Source of the DNA: Dioscorea cayenensis subsp. rotundata
Lineage: Eukaryota; Streptophyta; Magnoliopsida; Dioscoreales; Dioscoreaceae
DNA length: 64,000 nt
Reading direction: 5' to 3'
Assembly: GCF_009730915.1 (NCBI RefSeq)
Contig: NC_052475.1
Coordinates: forward strand, 32,487,016 to 32,551,015
Shown: piece after piece, positions 48,247 through 59,452 of the stretch
How positions within the stretch are numbered: the first letter of the stretch is position 1
How the letters are laid out: each line of letters starts with the position of its first letter
The notes under the pieces: generated by a model
Databases searched by the model: none
The model's input: the letters and a program-made list of their open reading frames with translations, nothing else
What the model was told of the DNA's origin: nothing
Made by a program: the position numbers and the translations under genes

Positions 48247-50372
48247 TCAAGCTTTTAAATGGTCTAGAATATCATGCTTCTTTCTCGTAGGCCTGGAGGA
48301 AAAGCAACATGGAGCCCAAGTCTTTGCAGTCTTTACTGATTGAGTCTTGAGGTCCCTCTTTGCGACAAACTCACCCATGTAGTGCACTACAGCCTGATAA
48401 AGAAGCATAGGTTTTAAATTAATCCTGAAAGAAGAACTAATCAAAACAAATCTAAGAAACTTCATAAGAGTATTTACTCACCTCTGCACCCATTCCGACT
48501 ATATGCCTCGGAGGCACTTCTAATGGGTTTTCTTCAGCATAAAGCACATGGAGATGTGTAAGCATACCAAATGAGTCTGGAAGGACCTGTATCTGATTGT
48601 TGCTTATATCCAACTCTTCCAGCATTTCAAGATTACCAATGGCACGCGGCAATGATTGTAGATCAGCAAAATTATTCCCAATATTCAATTTGACAAGGTT
48701 TGTAGCTAGACACAAGCTCTCAGGTATCAACTCAAGCTCATTAAAACTAGCATCAAGCTCCTTCAGTTTCAGCATAGATGCCATGGAGGTAGGGAATCCT
48801 TTAATATTGTTATAGCGAATGGAGAGAATCTCTAAAGACCCGAGCCTTCCGATAGCTTCAGGAAGGGCTTTTAGGCGGTTATAATCAACTCGGAGCTCCA
48901 CAAGAGAAGTACAATTGCCAATAGTATAGGGAAGTTCCTCTAAATCGTTTGCCTCAACAATTAACTTCCTCAAAGAACTCAGATTACCAATTGCATCTGA
49001 GAGGATGGAAAGCCTGTTGGAGCTCAAGTCAAGCTCTACCAAATTTGTCAATCTGCCAAAACTTGCGGGCAATGTGGTCAACTGATTCCCCCGTACTCCT
49101 AAACACTGCAGACTGATAAGATCTCCACAAGAATCGGGAAGTTCAGCAAGCCGATTCGAGCAAAGATCCAGTTTTGTTAGAGAAGAAAGTGTACCAATTG
49201 TCCTAGGCAAGATGAGTATCCGGTTTTCCGACAGGTCAAGAGTAATAAGGCCAGAAAGCTTTCCTATTGAGTCAGGTAACCAGTCTATCTGATCCATCAG
49301 CTTGTTCTGAAGGCTGAGGTCCCTGGAGCCTTTCCTTGAAGAAACCTCAATCAAGCTAGCTAATTTTATTAAACTCAATTTCTCAGTGACTTCTCCTACT
49401 TGAAACACATCCACATAGAAAGCAAAAAAGATGATCTATAAGCACTCAAAAAAGATGAACGAAACAAGCTTTTATTTTCAGTGTATCAAACTCTGTATAT
49501 AACAATGATTGAATTCTCTTATACTCAGTGCAGATGCTATGACTAATTGTTTCCAAGTTCCATGATGTCCAAATTAAATTCCAAGAAAAAACTCTAAACA
49601 GAAAACAAAAAGATCACTGACTTTCAAGTAATAAAGATTGCATTCTCTTATAACTAATTCATTCATGGTATCAGAGCGAAGTTAAACACAAAGAAACAGT
49701 GAATAGAAAGACAAAAGAGAACAGTAACAGGTTCTCACCAGAAGCAGGGACAGGCTTGAATGCAGAACTATTCAATTGGAGGTTCATTCCATCACTATGG
49801 GTACTCTTCAAGAAACTATCATCCCGAGAAGCATGTCTTATGATCTTCCCACCATCGCCCTCCGAGTAGAATGCTGATGATGAAAAAGTGCTGGATGAAT
49901 CACAGCCCGTCTTTGAACTAGAAGCAGTGGCCGGTGAAGAAGAGGCAGTAGACAGTGATGTAGTTGAGCTACCATTAGACCCAGTAGAAGGAGGAGCAGT
50001 ACTAGCAGCAGAAGCAACGACAGCGGTAGGTATAGGAATACACTTGGAGGCTCTCTGAATCAATTCATCAAACAACTGATGGACATTCTCAAGATCAAGC
50101 AACTTGAGAGCTTCCCTCTTCTGATCCTTGCACTGTGAGAAGACCAAGCTCCGCTGCATCTCCTGAAGCACAAAGAAGAGGTCGTCGGGGACTTCGAAGG
50201 ACTTTCTCTGCCTTGCAATGGCGTCGATCCGTGACTGCTCCTCTCTGTCCACATTGCGCACAAGCTCCATTGCGGCCTCAACATCTTCACCGCCGGGCCT
50301 CGGAGGGAGTGACCGGAGCGTTCGCATGATCTCGTCGACGATCTCGTCCAGAGACTGCGAAACGAATCCCAT
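48247..50372 (-). CDS. Plant intracellular Ras-group-related LRR protein (PIRL4/5-like)
   Basis: Three exons, 5' to 3': 50372-49739, 49398-48482 and 48393-48247, giving about 565 residues. The N-terminal third (MGFVSQSLDEIVDEIMRTLR, then HQLFDELIQRASKCI) is the PIRL-specific coiled region, followed by a Ser/Thr/Ala-rich linker (about 120-170). Residues about 255-500 form ten to eleven LRRs of 23 residues with the Ras-group pattern LPxxIGxLxxLxxLDLSxNRL (IGKLSGLITLDLSENRI, FGRLTNLVELDLSSNRL). The C-terminus AVVHYMGEFVAKRDL to HDILDHLKA matches the family end, with an SWAQ-like KTWAPCC segment. Known: PIRLs are plant LRR proteins related to SHOC2/Sur-8 and some are needed in pollen; they have no signal peptide and act inside the cell. 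Intact. The long N-terminus favours PIRL4/5/9 over the shorter members. Confidence 0.9.
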
Positions 50373-51537
50373 TTTCTCGGAGGATTGGGATCATCTGGGG
50401 ACGATCTAGGTCTTATCGGATTGGGAGAAAAGCAATGGATCACGAGCGAATGCGGAGACATCCACATCGAGGACGCCATTGCCAACCAGAAATCACGAGC
50501 TTCCACGCTTTTCGGATGAGGAAAAGATGTGGAAACGGATCGCCTGCTCGAAATCTAGAAGAAAATGATCCTAAAAAAAATCCAATCTTTCATTGCTTTT
50601 CCCATCAAAAATCGGATTTTGATGCTTGAGAACTCGAAAATTCAAAATTCCCCTCCAAAAGAAATTTTGAAAATTTGAAAATTTTGAAATTTTTTTTTTT
50701 TTTTAAAATGACGTAATTGATGAGCTAAAGAGCAGGGGGCGCACATATAAAGTGTGCTCACAATCACCACTGATTGCAATTAATTATATAAAGTTTTTAT
50801 TAGTATCTTAAAACACTACTTATGTTTTAAGCTCAATATTTTTCAAATATTTTTTATTTTTTATTCATTTTTGATAAATTGGATAAGTCAGGCATATCAC
50901 AATTCACTTTAACAGAGATTGAGTTGTAAATCACCTCTCACAATCATGAATTTTTTTCTTGGCACCATTAAAGTTTTGAATATTATATATATATATATAT
51001 ATGCGAAGATCAGTTCATAAATTTTGATTTTGTTTCTCAAATTTAAAATTATATACTTTATCAAATAGTACTATAAAGTTTTGAAAATTTTCATATAAGT
51101 AACAAATATATATCCGCACATTTTTATCTCACCTAAACCAATTAAACGCAAAGTCTCACATGCATGCATCACTCCAAGGCATGCATTTGAAGCATATATA
51201 TATCATTATCCAATTGAATGCCCAAATGGTGGGAACAGCAAACGTAGCTTCATATTATGTAATACTTTATCAATTATGTCTATATCTGCATAAAGAGCTG
51301 GCTAAGGGATTAAATGAATAAATGTACAAGAGTAAATCACTTATTCTTCTATCCTGATTACTAATTCTTACATAAATTAAATTGTATTATATTTTAAAAA
51401 ATTTATTACATTATTTTTTATTATAAAATAAAGAATTTGTAAAAACGATTGTTAATGGCCATATATGTTAGGCCAGGGCCAGGTCCTGTTGCATGTGCCT
51501 GATCATATAGATCATATATATCTTCAATATATATCTT
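50373..51537. other. AT-rich spacer upstream of PIRL
   Basis: PIRL leader and promoter followed by AT-rich DNA. No gene is supported. Confidence 0.5.
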
Positions 51538-52963
51538 CAGGGGCGGAGCCATAAATTATATAGAGGGGAGGCGAACTACAAGTTTTAAAATAATTAATTA
51601 ACAAAAATTTTAAATAATAAAATACATCTAATTTTTTTTTATAATAATAAGTAAAATTTAAGAGAAATAATTAAAATTAATTAGCATAACAAAATTTAGA
51701 TTTTTTTTATGATTCTGACTCAGGGTCTGATAACTAGAGTCTAGAGGTATATAATGGAATTTTATAATAAACACTCTAATTTATTTAATAAAAATTAAAT
51801 TTCTTTAGATTTATTTTAATAAATACCTATTTTAGATGTTTGTTTATCTTTTTCACATACTACTAAATTCATGATAAAGTGATATATTTAAAATTTATGA
51901 ATAAAACTCAAAAAAGTAAAAATCTAACAAATAAAAATTATAATAATATAAAAACTACAAAAACTTTTATTTATAATTAAAAGAAATTAATATTATATTA
52001 ATTTTGGAAAAGCAAATGAATGAAAAAATCATTATAGAATTATGATAGAAATTTGAAAAGTTAGTTAGAGGAGATATAACTGATTAAGCATTAAAATAAA
52101 ATATTTCATATCTTACTATATTATTTTAAATTTAACTAAAATTAAATTACATTGATTAAATATTAAATTAAAATATTTTTGTATTTATGATAATTATTGA
52201 TTGTCTATCAAAATTTTAGTTTTTTTTAAACTATTAATAAAAAAAAAATCTAAAGATGAGAATTTGTTTTTTAAAAAAAAGCTTAAAGTAATTGCTATCA
52301 TACCCAGTTGATGTTGTTATGATTTATAATTGTAAAAATATAGATAATATTTTAAACTAAAAAATTATCATTTACAAAACATCTATAATTTAATAATTTA
52401 TCTGAATTTATTTAATTAATTTTTTTTACAAAAATCAATTCTTATAAATTATTTACAATTAAGATCTTATTAATTACAAAATAAACTAATATTAAATATT
52501 TTTGAAAAATCATAACTTTCATTAAAACTTCTATTTAAATTAATCATAATTAAAAAAAATCATTTATTACTTAATTAAAGCTTTAATATTTCTCAAAAAC
52601 TCTAAATCAATGCACGTTTAATCAATCATACATATTTTTTTACAAATTTTTCTCAAAAATTTTTTTAAAAAAATAACAAACTCAACAAAAAAATATCTAA
52701 TAAATGAGAAATAAAATAAAATAAGTCATTCAACTGAAAAAATAAAATAAAAAATAAAAATAATGAGAATATAAAATTATAAAAATATATAAAGATAAAA
52801 AATTAAGAATTAAAAAAAATAAATTTAAAAAAAAATTTGAAAGGTCGGGCGGAAGGGGAAGGCCGGAGGCGACGGGCGAGATCGTCGGGAGGGGGGACGA
52901 GGGAGGAAAGGAGCAGGCAGGGTCAACAGACCTCGCTGGCGATAGGGGGGGCGGCCGCCCCTG
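51538..52963. mobile_element. Non-autonomous TIR element with CAGGGGCGG ends
   Basis: The left end reads CAGGGGCGGAGCCATAAATT. The right end reads GCGGCCGCCCCTG, which is CAGGGGCGG on the other strand. A CAGGGGCGGAGCC end is common in plant hAT-like elements. The interior is very AT-rich (51600-52830) with a sharp switch to a GC-rich tail (52845-52960), and has no coding potential. The flanks share only TCTT, so the target duplication is not secure. Confidence 0.6.
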
Positions 52964-53127
52964 TCTTCAAGTGCAATGTTTAATTTGCTCTCAAGAGTTT
53001 ACTAATGCTCAAGCTTAATTTTGGTGGACATATACTATATATATATATATATGGGTTCATTCACACAGCAAAATCTGGCAAACCAAAGAGGAACAGAAGC
53101 TGCGGTAGACAACAAGATTATTCAAGG

Positions 53128-54245
53128 TAGACATGGGCGCAGCCACCGGTTCAGTGACCCGCCGGGCTGATTTATTGACCCGTAACCGGGTCGTACTGTA
53201 GACATTCCCAACCCGTGATCCCGCCGGATCAGAACCGGGTTGAACTGGCGGACCGGGCCTAACCGGGTTGGGTTTTTTTCTAATATTATTGTTGATTATT
53301 ATTATTATTTTTAACTAAGTTAAACATGGGTTTATTGTTATTATTTTTTAGTAAATGCATGTTGGTCATGGAATTTGAACCCATGACCTTAAACTTGGAC
53401 AACAAAAACCAACCACTTGAGTTATAATTTATTTTTCACATTTACTAGAAAATTATATATAGATAGATGTAGGATATGGATCAAAATATTTTACATATAT
53501 ATTTAATTTATAAAAAATTAAGAGATCATATAATAAATTAAAAAAACTATATAAATCAATCTGTAAAATATCAAAGTATCAAACAATAAATTTTCATAAA
53601 TTTTTTTCTTTGAAAATAATTATTTTGTCAATCGTCTTTTGGCTCATAAGCACTAAGTCCCTACACATGCACACTCTTAAATTCTCTTAAATAGGGGCAC
53701 TCTTATTTGTCACATATATATTAAATTATTTTGTTTCAATTTATAAAATAAAAAATAAAATTACAAAAAATTATTTTTAAATTATGTATATTAATTTATA
53801 AAAAATATATTAGTAAAAAAGAAATATCTTTGAATAATGGTTAACATCATGAGCACACCTAGCTCAACAGTCATTGAGTCCGACCAAGACCTAGATGGTA
53901 CCGATTAAGTAAGTGGGTGACCAATTACACTGTGTATCAGAACTACGTGGGCTTTGATGCTTCTCACACCCAGGAGGATACGTGAAAGCGAACTCGATTC
54001 AAAGATGTAAACGAATTAAGTCCCAGGTCCATTTATTTTTCAAATTTAGCAGTAATTTAAAAATTTTTAGTGAAATTTAGTGTAATACGTGACATCTCTT
54101 ATTTTTTTCTAAACTCGTAGTCTTCATAATTGATTCATTTTTTTTTTTAGAAAATTTTTTTCCTGAATTTTCACAAATTTTCTGTATTTTTTTTGATTTT
54201 TTTTTATGAAGCCGAGTCCGGTTAACCGACCCGTGCTCTCCTCTA
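53128..54245. mobile_element. Non-autonomous hAT-like element with perfect 8-bp TSD
   Basis: 1118 bp flanked by ATTCAAGG on both sides (53120-53127 and 54246-54253). The left end is TAGACATGGGCGCAGCCACC; the right end on the other strand is TAGAGGAGAGCACGGGTCGG. TAGA-type ends with an 8-bp duplication fit hAT. Both ends carry CCGG/GACCCG-rich sub-terminal sequence while the middle is AT-rich and has no ORF. A possible tRNA-like stretch at 53850-53960 may be a nested insertion; that is not established. Confidence 0.82.
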
Positions 54246-54294
54246 ATTCAAGGCTGTACGTGAACAAAAATTAGAAGAAAGTTGACGCACGCAT

Positions 54295-54325
54295 AATGAT
54301 GATGATGATGCTGCTGCTGCTGCTT
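54295..54325. repeat. Compound (GAT)n(GCT)n microsatellite
   Basis: ATGATGATG units run directly into GCTGCTGCT units. Confidence 0.85.
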
Positions 54326-54517
54326 AGTATTAGTAATTTATACTAGTATAGTGTGAGGAGGAGAAAACTTGGAATAATAATTGGAATAATTGCTACAAAT
54401 GGATTTACTCAAGTTTAAAAAATTTATTAATAGTAATATTTATTTTCTTTTTTTAATTTATTATGATTAGTTTAATTAGTTATTTTGGTTGTTTAAAAAT
54501 CATGGAGCATGCATTAA

Positions 54518-55440
54518 GGCGGGGTTTGGATTGTAGCAATAATTCCGCTCTTTAGTGCAATCATTACTTGCCAATATGCGTATCTATGAGATAATAAGAT
54601 AATTCCATTATTCACATAAGGTAATATATTTATTTAAATTGGAGAATAGTAATAATTTTTTTCAAATGTTTAGTTGGATAAAAGTTTATATTTATTTAAA
54701 ATAATAAATTTTGACTTAATTAATATTAATAAAAATAAAATATTTTAAAATTATAATTATTCTTTTCCATAATAATACATAATTATTATTAAATGATTTT
54801 AATATTTACATCAAAATTTTATGAATTTTGATATATTTGACACATTAGATAAATGTATTTTTGTAAAAAGTCAATTGATAATAAAATATTTTCCGCTAAC
54901 AAAAAATAATAATATTACATTCTAACTACATACGTTATTGCATTGTCAACCAAATAGAAATTACACATGTTTCCATCAATATGACTCCACATTTCCAACT
55001 TCCCAGTAATCCTATTTAGAATGGTAAAATAAGATTTCATAAATCAAATGAACACTAAAAATAATCACCATTTTACCCAAAATGAAGAGGACTAGATAAG
55101 GATGGGCATGAAGGCTCTTTCAATATCATTGCCATCTTCTTCTAGTAGAGATCTTGCAATTGTATCAATATTTATTGCACATCACTCATCTTCTCATGAG
55201 TGCGTTGCAGATCCTTTGCTCATGAAGGCTATCATGTAGCTCCTTACTAGCAAGTCGTTCTGAAGACATTTCAAATAGGTGTCATGTTCTTCCCTATTTG
55301 CCTTGAATGGAGTTGCAATAGGAATATTGACATCAACGAGGACCCAATTCGCTCCAATCCTTCCTATTATCCTTCACAATTAATTCCTCTTCACATTCTC
55401 CATTCTCATTTAATTTGTAAACCAAACACAATCTAAACAA
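54518..55440. mobile_element. Possible Tourist/Harbinger-like TIR element
   Basis: The left end GGCGGGGTTTGGATTGTAGC and the right end, read on the other strand, GTTTAGATTGTGTTTGG share the GTTTGGATTGT core typical of Tourist-like elements, with TAA next to both ends. The part at 55070-55390 is less AT-rich and may be a degraded coding piece, but I recognise no domain. Boundaries are approximate. Confidence 0.38.
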
Positions 55441-55953
55441 TTTAATCTCGACGATGAACAAGGTTTTGTGGTGGGTATTTTGATTTAAAATTATGTATAT
55501 AATATTAAAATAAAAAAGTTAAATAAATTCTTAATATATATAAATTAACTATTCCATACTTCAAGCCCTTTAGCTAGTTTACATTACAGTTTCAGAAAAG
55601 TATGGGACATAAAAATAATAAATGAAAAACAAAATATCATTATATGATAATTTAAAATACGAAATAATAAATATTTTCTAATATAATGCATCTTTTATTT
55701 TGAAAATATTAAATTGCCGATTTTTTCCTTAAAAAAAATCTTAACTGTGTGTGTAAAGTGATTATAAAATTTCATTTATCTCAAACATGGATGTAGAAAA
55801 GTTTCAAACTTTTTTAATTGCAGATTAAAATCTAAATACATAGAAATAAACTTATTACAAAATTAGAGATTTTGATACTAAATAAATTAATACCATTTCT
55901 GGCACATAATAGCTTATTTTAAATTGAAGGCTAAATATATGAAAAAACTAAAG

Positions 55954-55988
<35 letters not shown>

Positions 55989-55994
55989 GGAAAA

Positions 55995-58255
55995 ATTATT
56001 TAAAAATCCCTATGAAGTTTCATTTTTTCTCTACAGTCCTCTGATATTTGCACTTCCCATATAATTCCTCCTTTTTATATATATATATTCTTTTTTAGTC
56101 CTTGTCGTAACACTCTCTCAAATGCCAAAATTGTCCTCTCTTGTGCCTCCCGCTCAATCACATCAAACTTTTGGATAGGTAATGGCAGAAATCTTCTTCA
56201 TAAGCTTTTAGTGTACTTCATCTTCATCTTAATCTTCATTCTCTGTCTCTTGTTCTTCTTCTCCTTGTCGTTGTTTCTTCTTCTTTGGCTCCTTTTTTCT
56301 GTCGTTCAGGTAAGCAACATCTTCATTCAGTTTCACTTACTTCCTCCTTGGGGGCGTTTTTTTTAACCTATCGGTTTGTCCAATGTTTACTTCCTCATCG
56401 GCTTCTCTTCTTTGGATCCGCTTCTCCTTCTTCCGCTATTGGACCTGCTTTTTTCTTTGTTGCTCTCCTTGGCGGGGAATGTCGTTGGACCCTCTTTTTT
56501 GAGTCGCTCAATTGGGGCGACCTCACATAAGTTTCCTTGGCTTTTCCTGTTTCACGGCCAACAAGTGCAATTTCCCCAATCATTGGCTGGGACAAGAGTA
56601 TAGAACTGCAAAGGATGCATGAGATAAGATGTCAGCCTAACATTATAGTACATTAAATATTGATATTACACAGAACAGTTGTATATTATATACTATTAAA
56701 GTATATTACACAGAACGGGAAATATCTTACACATTAAGTTAATATATTATACAGTAAACAAGAATATTACACATTAATAACAATAACAAATTAAACAGAG
56801 AGCTTGAACATTACAGAAGATTAAAAGAAAAACTCACCTATTTCTCTTCTAGTGATTTTAAAAGCAGATCAATTGATGACACCTTGATGAATGTACTCTC
56901 CCCATAACACAGTATATGGGGTGTCTAACCAACGCGTTGCTTCTTCACACTTCCGGTCACCTTGTAGAACCAAATAATGAGGGCAATTGAGCATCCTTTC
57001 AAGTATCCGGCACTGTGGTACTTCCCTTGATAGCGCAGCTGCACCCGTGTGGCCGTTTTGGGGAGATCGTCCATCAGCCACCTGTGGATAGCATGCAAGC
57101 AGGCGTAATTGCCGATAATCTCCAGGTTGTCGGCATACTTGGCTACGAAGGTGGGCGCATTGAGGGAGGTGTTCGGGAAGAAGATGGTGGTCATGAAGAA
57201 CATGACTAAGAGCTTCACGAAAGTCTCTTCCGTTCTGGACTTCCCTCGAACAAGTCTGAATAGGTTATCCTTGATGGCATCATGACACTGGTTGTGTATT
57301 TTGTTCAGGTAGGCAAACTCAAATTCAAATGAGACCCCCTCCCCCTCGTGCCTGAAGGAGATAATCACTCCCATGCAGGGGTCGCCCATAATGATGGCAA
57401 CGTCCTCGGGCCTGAACAACAGCATGCTGTCACTAATCTTGAACCGTTTGGTTCGGCCATCATATATACGGAGCAACACATCCACCATCCCTCTTTCTTG
57501 GACCACGGCCGCCAAGTCCATCAGGTGCGCAAAAGGGTTCCAGTAGAGGATCTTCCAGTGCGTATTGTTCATCATTTTTTTCAATCCCTCTATCGTCTCC
57601 ACGACAGGGGCCAGGTAACACCTAGTATTTACCAAAGTGGTAGCCATCTTCAATTGAAATTACACAAAATGATCAGATTTTACACAGCAGAAGGATATTT
57701 TACACAGGACGAACGTTTATTACATAGAAAAATCCAAAACCCCAAAATAATACACATGAAAGCCTAAAACCCACACTGCTGAAAGTCAGATTCTACACAG
57801 GTAATCCAAAAATATACACACGAAAAGCACACGAAAGTCGGTCGACTTCTCCTTACCTTTTCGATTGTGTTTTTGTTTGCATGAAGGCTCATGAGCATTT
57901 GGGAAGCCAAGAGTGCGAAGAGAAGAACAAGCTTGTCGATGAATGAACAAGGAGAAGACAGTCGTAGTCGCATGAAGAAGAACAAGAACACGAAGAAGAA
58001 AGGTTTCAACTGCGACCACGTATATAATTATAAGACCAAGAGTCGCCTAGTCAATTACGGGCGGTGGGTTCCCAACCGTTGGCCGGTTTCCAATGCCAGT
58101 TGAGGGTATTTTTGCCATTTCCCGCCTTTTGATTTTGGAATTTAAACAAGGGACAAAAATGACATTTCCATGCCCAGTTAATAGCGCATTAACGCCCGTT
58201 AGTGCCATCAGGATTTGATGAGAATTACTTTGAAAAAGAGGGACTTATAGGTAAT
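55995..58255. mobile_element. 2.3-kb TIR element with a plant-mobile-domain-like ORF, inserted in an ATT microsatellite
   Basis: Imperfect ends ATTATTTAAAAATCCCT (left) and, on the other strand, ATTACCTATAAGTCCCT (right), 13 of 17 matching. Both sides are flanked by ATT-repeat DNA (55955-55988 and 58256-58270), as if the element landed inside one microsatellite. A 9-bp TTATTATTA duplication is possible but cannot be told apart from the repeat. Inside are the minus-strand ORF at 56925-57647 and TTACACA-rich tracts on either side of it. No transposase is present, so it would need one from elsewhere. Confidence 0.6.
56925..57647 (-). CDS. Transposon-associated protein, plant-mobile-domain/DUF1985-like
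   Basis: 240 residues from the ATG at 57647 (the frame also continues a few codons upstream from a TTG). Seen: LLRIYDGRTKRFKISDSMLL, FRPEDVAIIMGDPCMGVIIS, a long middle part with LVMFFMTTIFFPNTSLN, and NYACLHAIHRWLMDDLPK. The pattern 'F-x-PEDVA-x-x-x-G-x-P-x-G', followed about 90 residues later by 'LL-x-F-x-FFP' and 'W-LMDDLP', is that of the plant-mobile-domain/DUF1985 family. These ORFs are carried by plant Mutator- and CACTA-type transposons, often beside a Ulp1-like protease; none is seen here. The function of this ORF is unknown. It is uninterrupted, which is notable in an element with no transposase. A captured host gene is the alternative. Confidence 0.55.
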   Translation of the reverse strand: MATTLVNTRCYLAPVVETIEGLKKMMNNTHWKILYWNPFAHLMDLAAVVQERGMVDVLLRIYDGRTKRFKISDSMLLFRPEDVAIIMGDPCMGVIISFRHEGEGVSFEFEFAYLNKIHNQCHDAIKDNLFRLVRGKSRTEETFVKLLVMFFMTTIFFPNTSLNAPTFVAKYADNLEIIGNYACLHAIHRWLMDDLPKTATRVQLRYQGKYHSAGYLKGCSIALIIWFYKVTGSVKKQRVG

Positions 58256-58995
58256 TATTATTATTATTATATATAAACAAATAGGTGGCAAGAGCCTGCT
58301 GTTTAAGGAAGTCAAAATGATAGACTGGTAGGAGGTGCACTAGTTAAGATGGCTTTATAATTCACTAAAAATTTATCATGTGGGTGGGCTAATACATGCA
58401 TGGGGCAATGAAAGTGCACCTAATATGATATATTAAAGTCATAATTTTATGATCGTAAATTTTCTTGCCATACAATTTTGGAAAGATAAAAAATACAATT
58501 TTTCCCACAAAAAATCTACTTTGGAACCCAGTATATGATTTTAGTAAATAGTAGTGTTTTATTGTACTGTGGACATAAAGTTTTAAATCCATGCCTACTT
58601 TCAAAGTGAGAAACCACTATTCTTACTTTGATAATTATCATCTATCCAGAACACTCGACAAAAATAACACAACAAATAATTATCATGTTCTGTTAATTTA
58701 ATCTTTATTAAAATTTTATTTTTGGCTACAGAACAACAAAAAGAAAAGAAGAACAAAGAATTATCCAGTTCATGGCTAGTGGCTACCAAACTCTCTTCTT
58801 TTGGCAAACATTTGTATACCACAAGATAGAGCAGGTATGCATGGCTCTCATCTCTAACTTTAAATGGTTCCACACTCTGGCTTTGCCACCTGTCCATCTT
58901 CTCTCTCTCTCTCTCTCTCCCTAAAAAAGTAACTCACAAGCATCCAAAATTCAATATGTACATATATAGGTTGCAATTATCTCCTTGCATATGCT

Positions 58996-59010
58996 GCATG
59001 CATGCATGCA
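58996..59010. promoter_or_regulatory. RY-repeat cluster (CATGCATG)
   Basis: GCATGCATGCATGCA contains overlapping CATGCA/TGCATG RY elements, the sites bound by B3 factors of the ABI3/FUS3 group. It lies about 450 bases upstream of the ATG at 59453. A role is inferred only. Confidence 0.3.
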
Positions 59011-59377
59011 ACGCTCTTTGTTGTTTCTGCAACAAAGAACACCCAAGTGTCAGAAAAACTTAGATAGATGCTCACCCTCCCTCCTCCGCACACCGTTACA
59101 AAGCAAGCCCTGAGTTCCATCTCACCACTCACAAGTATAACTGCAACTTGGAAAGTATATATGCATCAACAATAGGTTAAGTTAGGGTTTAGTATCTCTA
59201 TATATATATATATATATATATAATATTTTTAACACCATATATTTCAGTTCATATATATATATATATATATACAATGAAAATTTCTATGAAAAACTCCAAA
59301 AACAGCAAAAAAGGAAAGCAAAGAACTCACGCCATTTGGCCACCATCCACCAGCACCCCCAATCTTTATCTTCATGT

Positions 59378-59384
59378 ATATAAG
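59378..59384 (+). promoter_or_regulatory. TATA box of the EAR-tailed protein gene
   Basis: TATATAA in TGTATATAAGAACG, about 70 bases upstream of the ATG at 59453. Confidence 0.55.
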
Positions 59385-59452
59385 AACGCATTAGGTCTTA
59401 ATTTTTCTTCATTCATCTTCTTCTCCTGCTTTAATTTTCCTTGTGATCCACC

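Larger units (their letters stand above)
58256..59452. other. Spacer upstream of the EAR-tailed protein gene
   Basis: AT-rich spacer with a (CT)n run near 58900-58918, a (GCAT)n tract at 58996-59010, two (TA)n runs and the promoter of the next gene. Confidence 0.5.

Noticed and set aside
50060-50629. ORFs in other frames around the PIRL first exon
   Set aside because: They overlap the well-supported PIRL frame and show no domain.
53850-53960. tRNA-like stretch that might be a SINE head
   Set aside because: No clear A and B boxes at the right spacing and no poly(A) or target duplication; kept only as a remark in the hAT-like entry.
56285-56603. Plus-strand ORFs inside the 2.3-kb element
   Set aside because: Low-complexity Ser/Leu/Phe frames from CT-rich DNA; no recognisable domain.
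57348-57767. 139-residue plus-strand ORF opposite the plant-mobile-domain-like ORF
   Set aside because: Shadow frame; the minus-strand frame has the family-like motifs.
59015-59038. Short hairpin TCTTTGTTG...CAACAAAGA as a possible miRNA
   Set aside because: The stem is only about 9-10 bp, far too short for a plant miRNA precursor.
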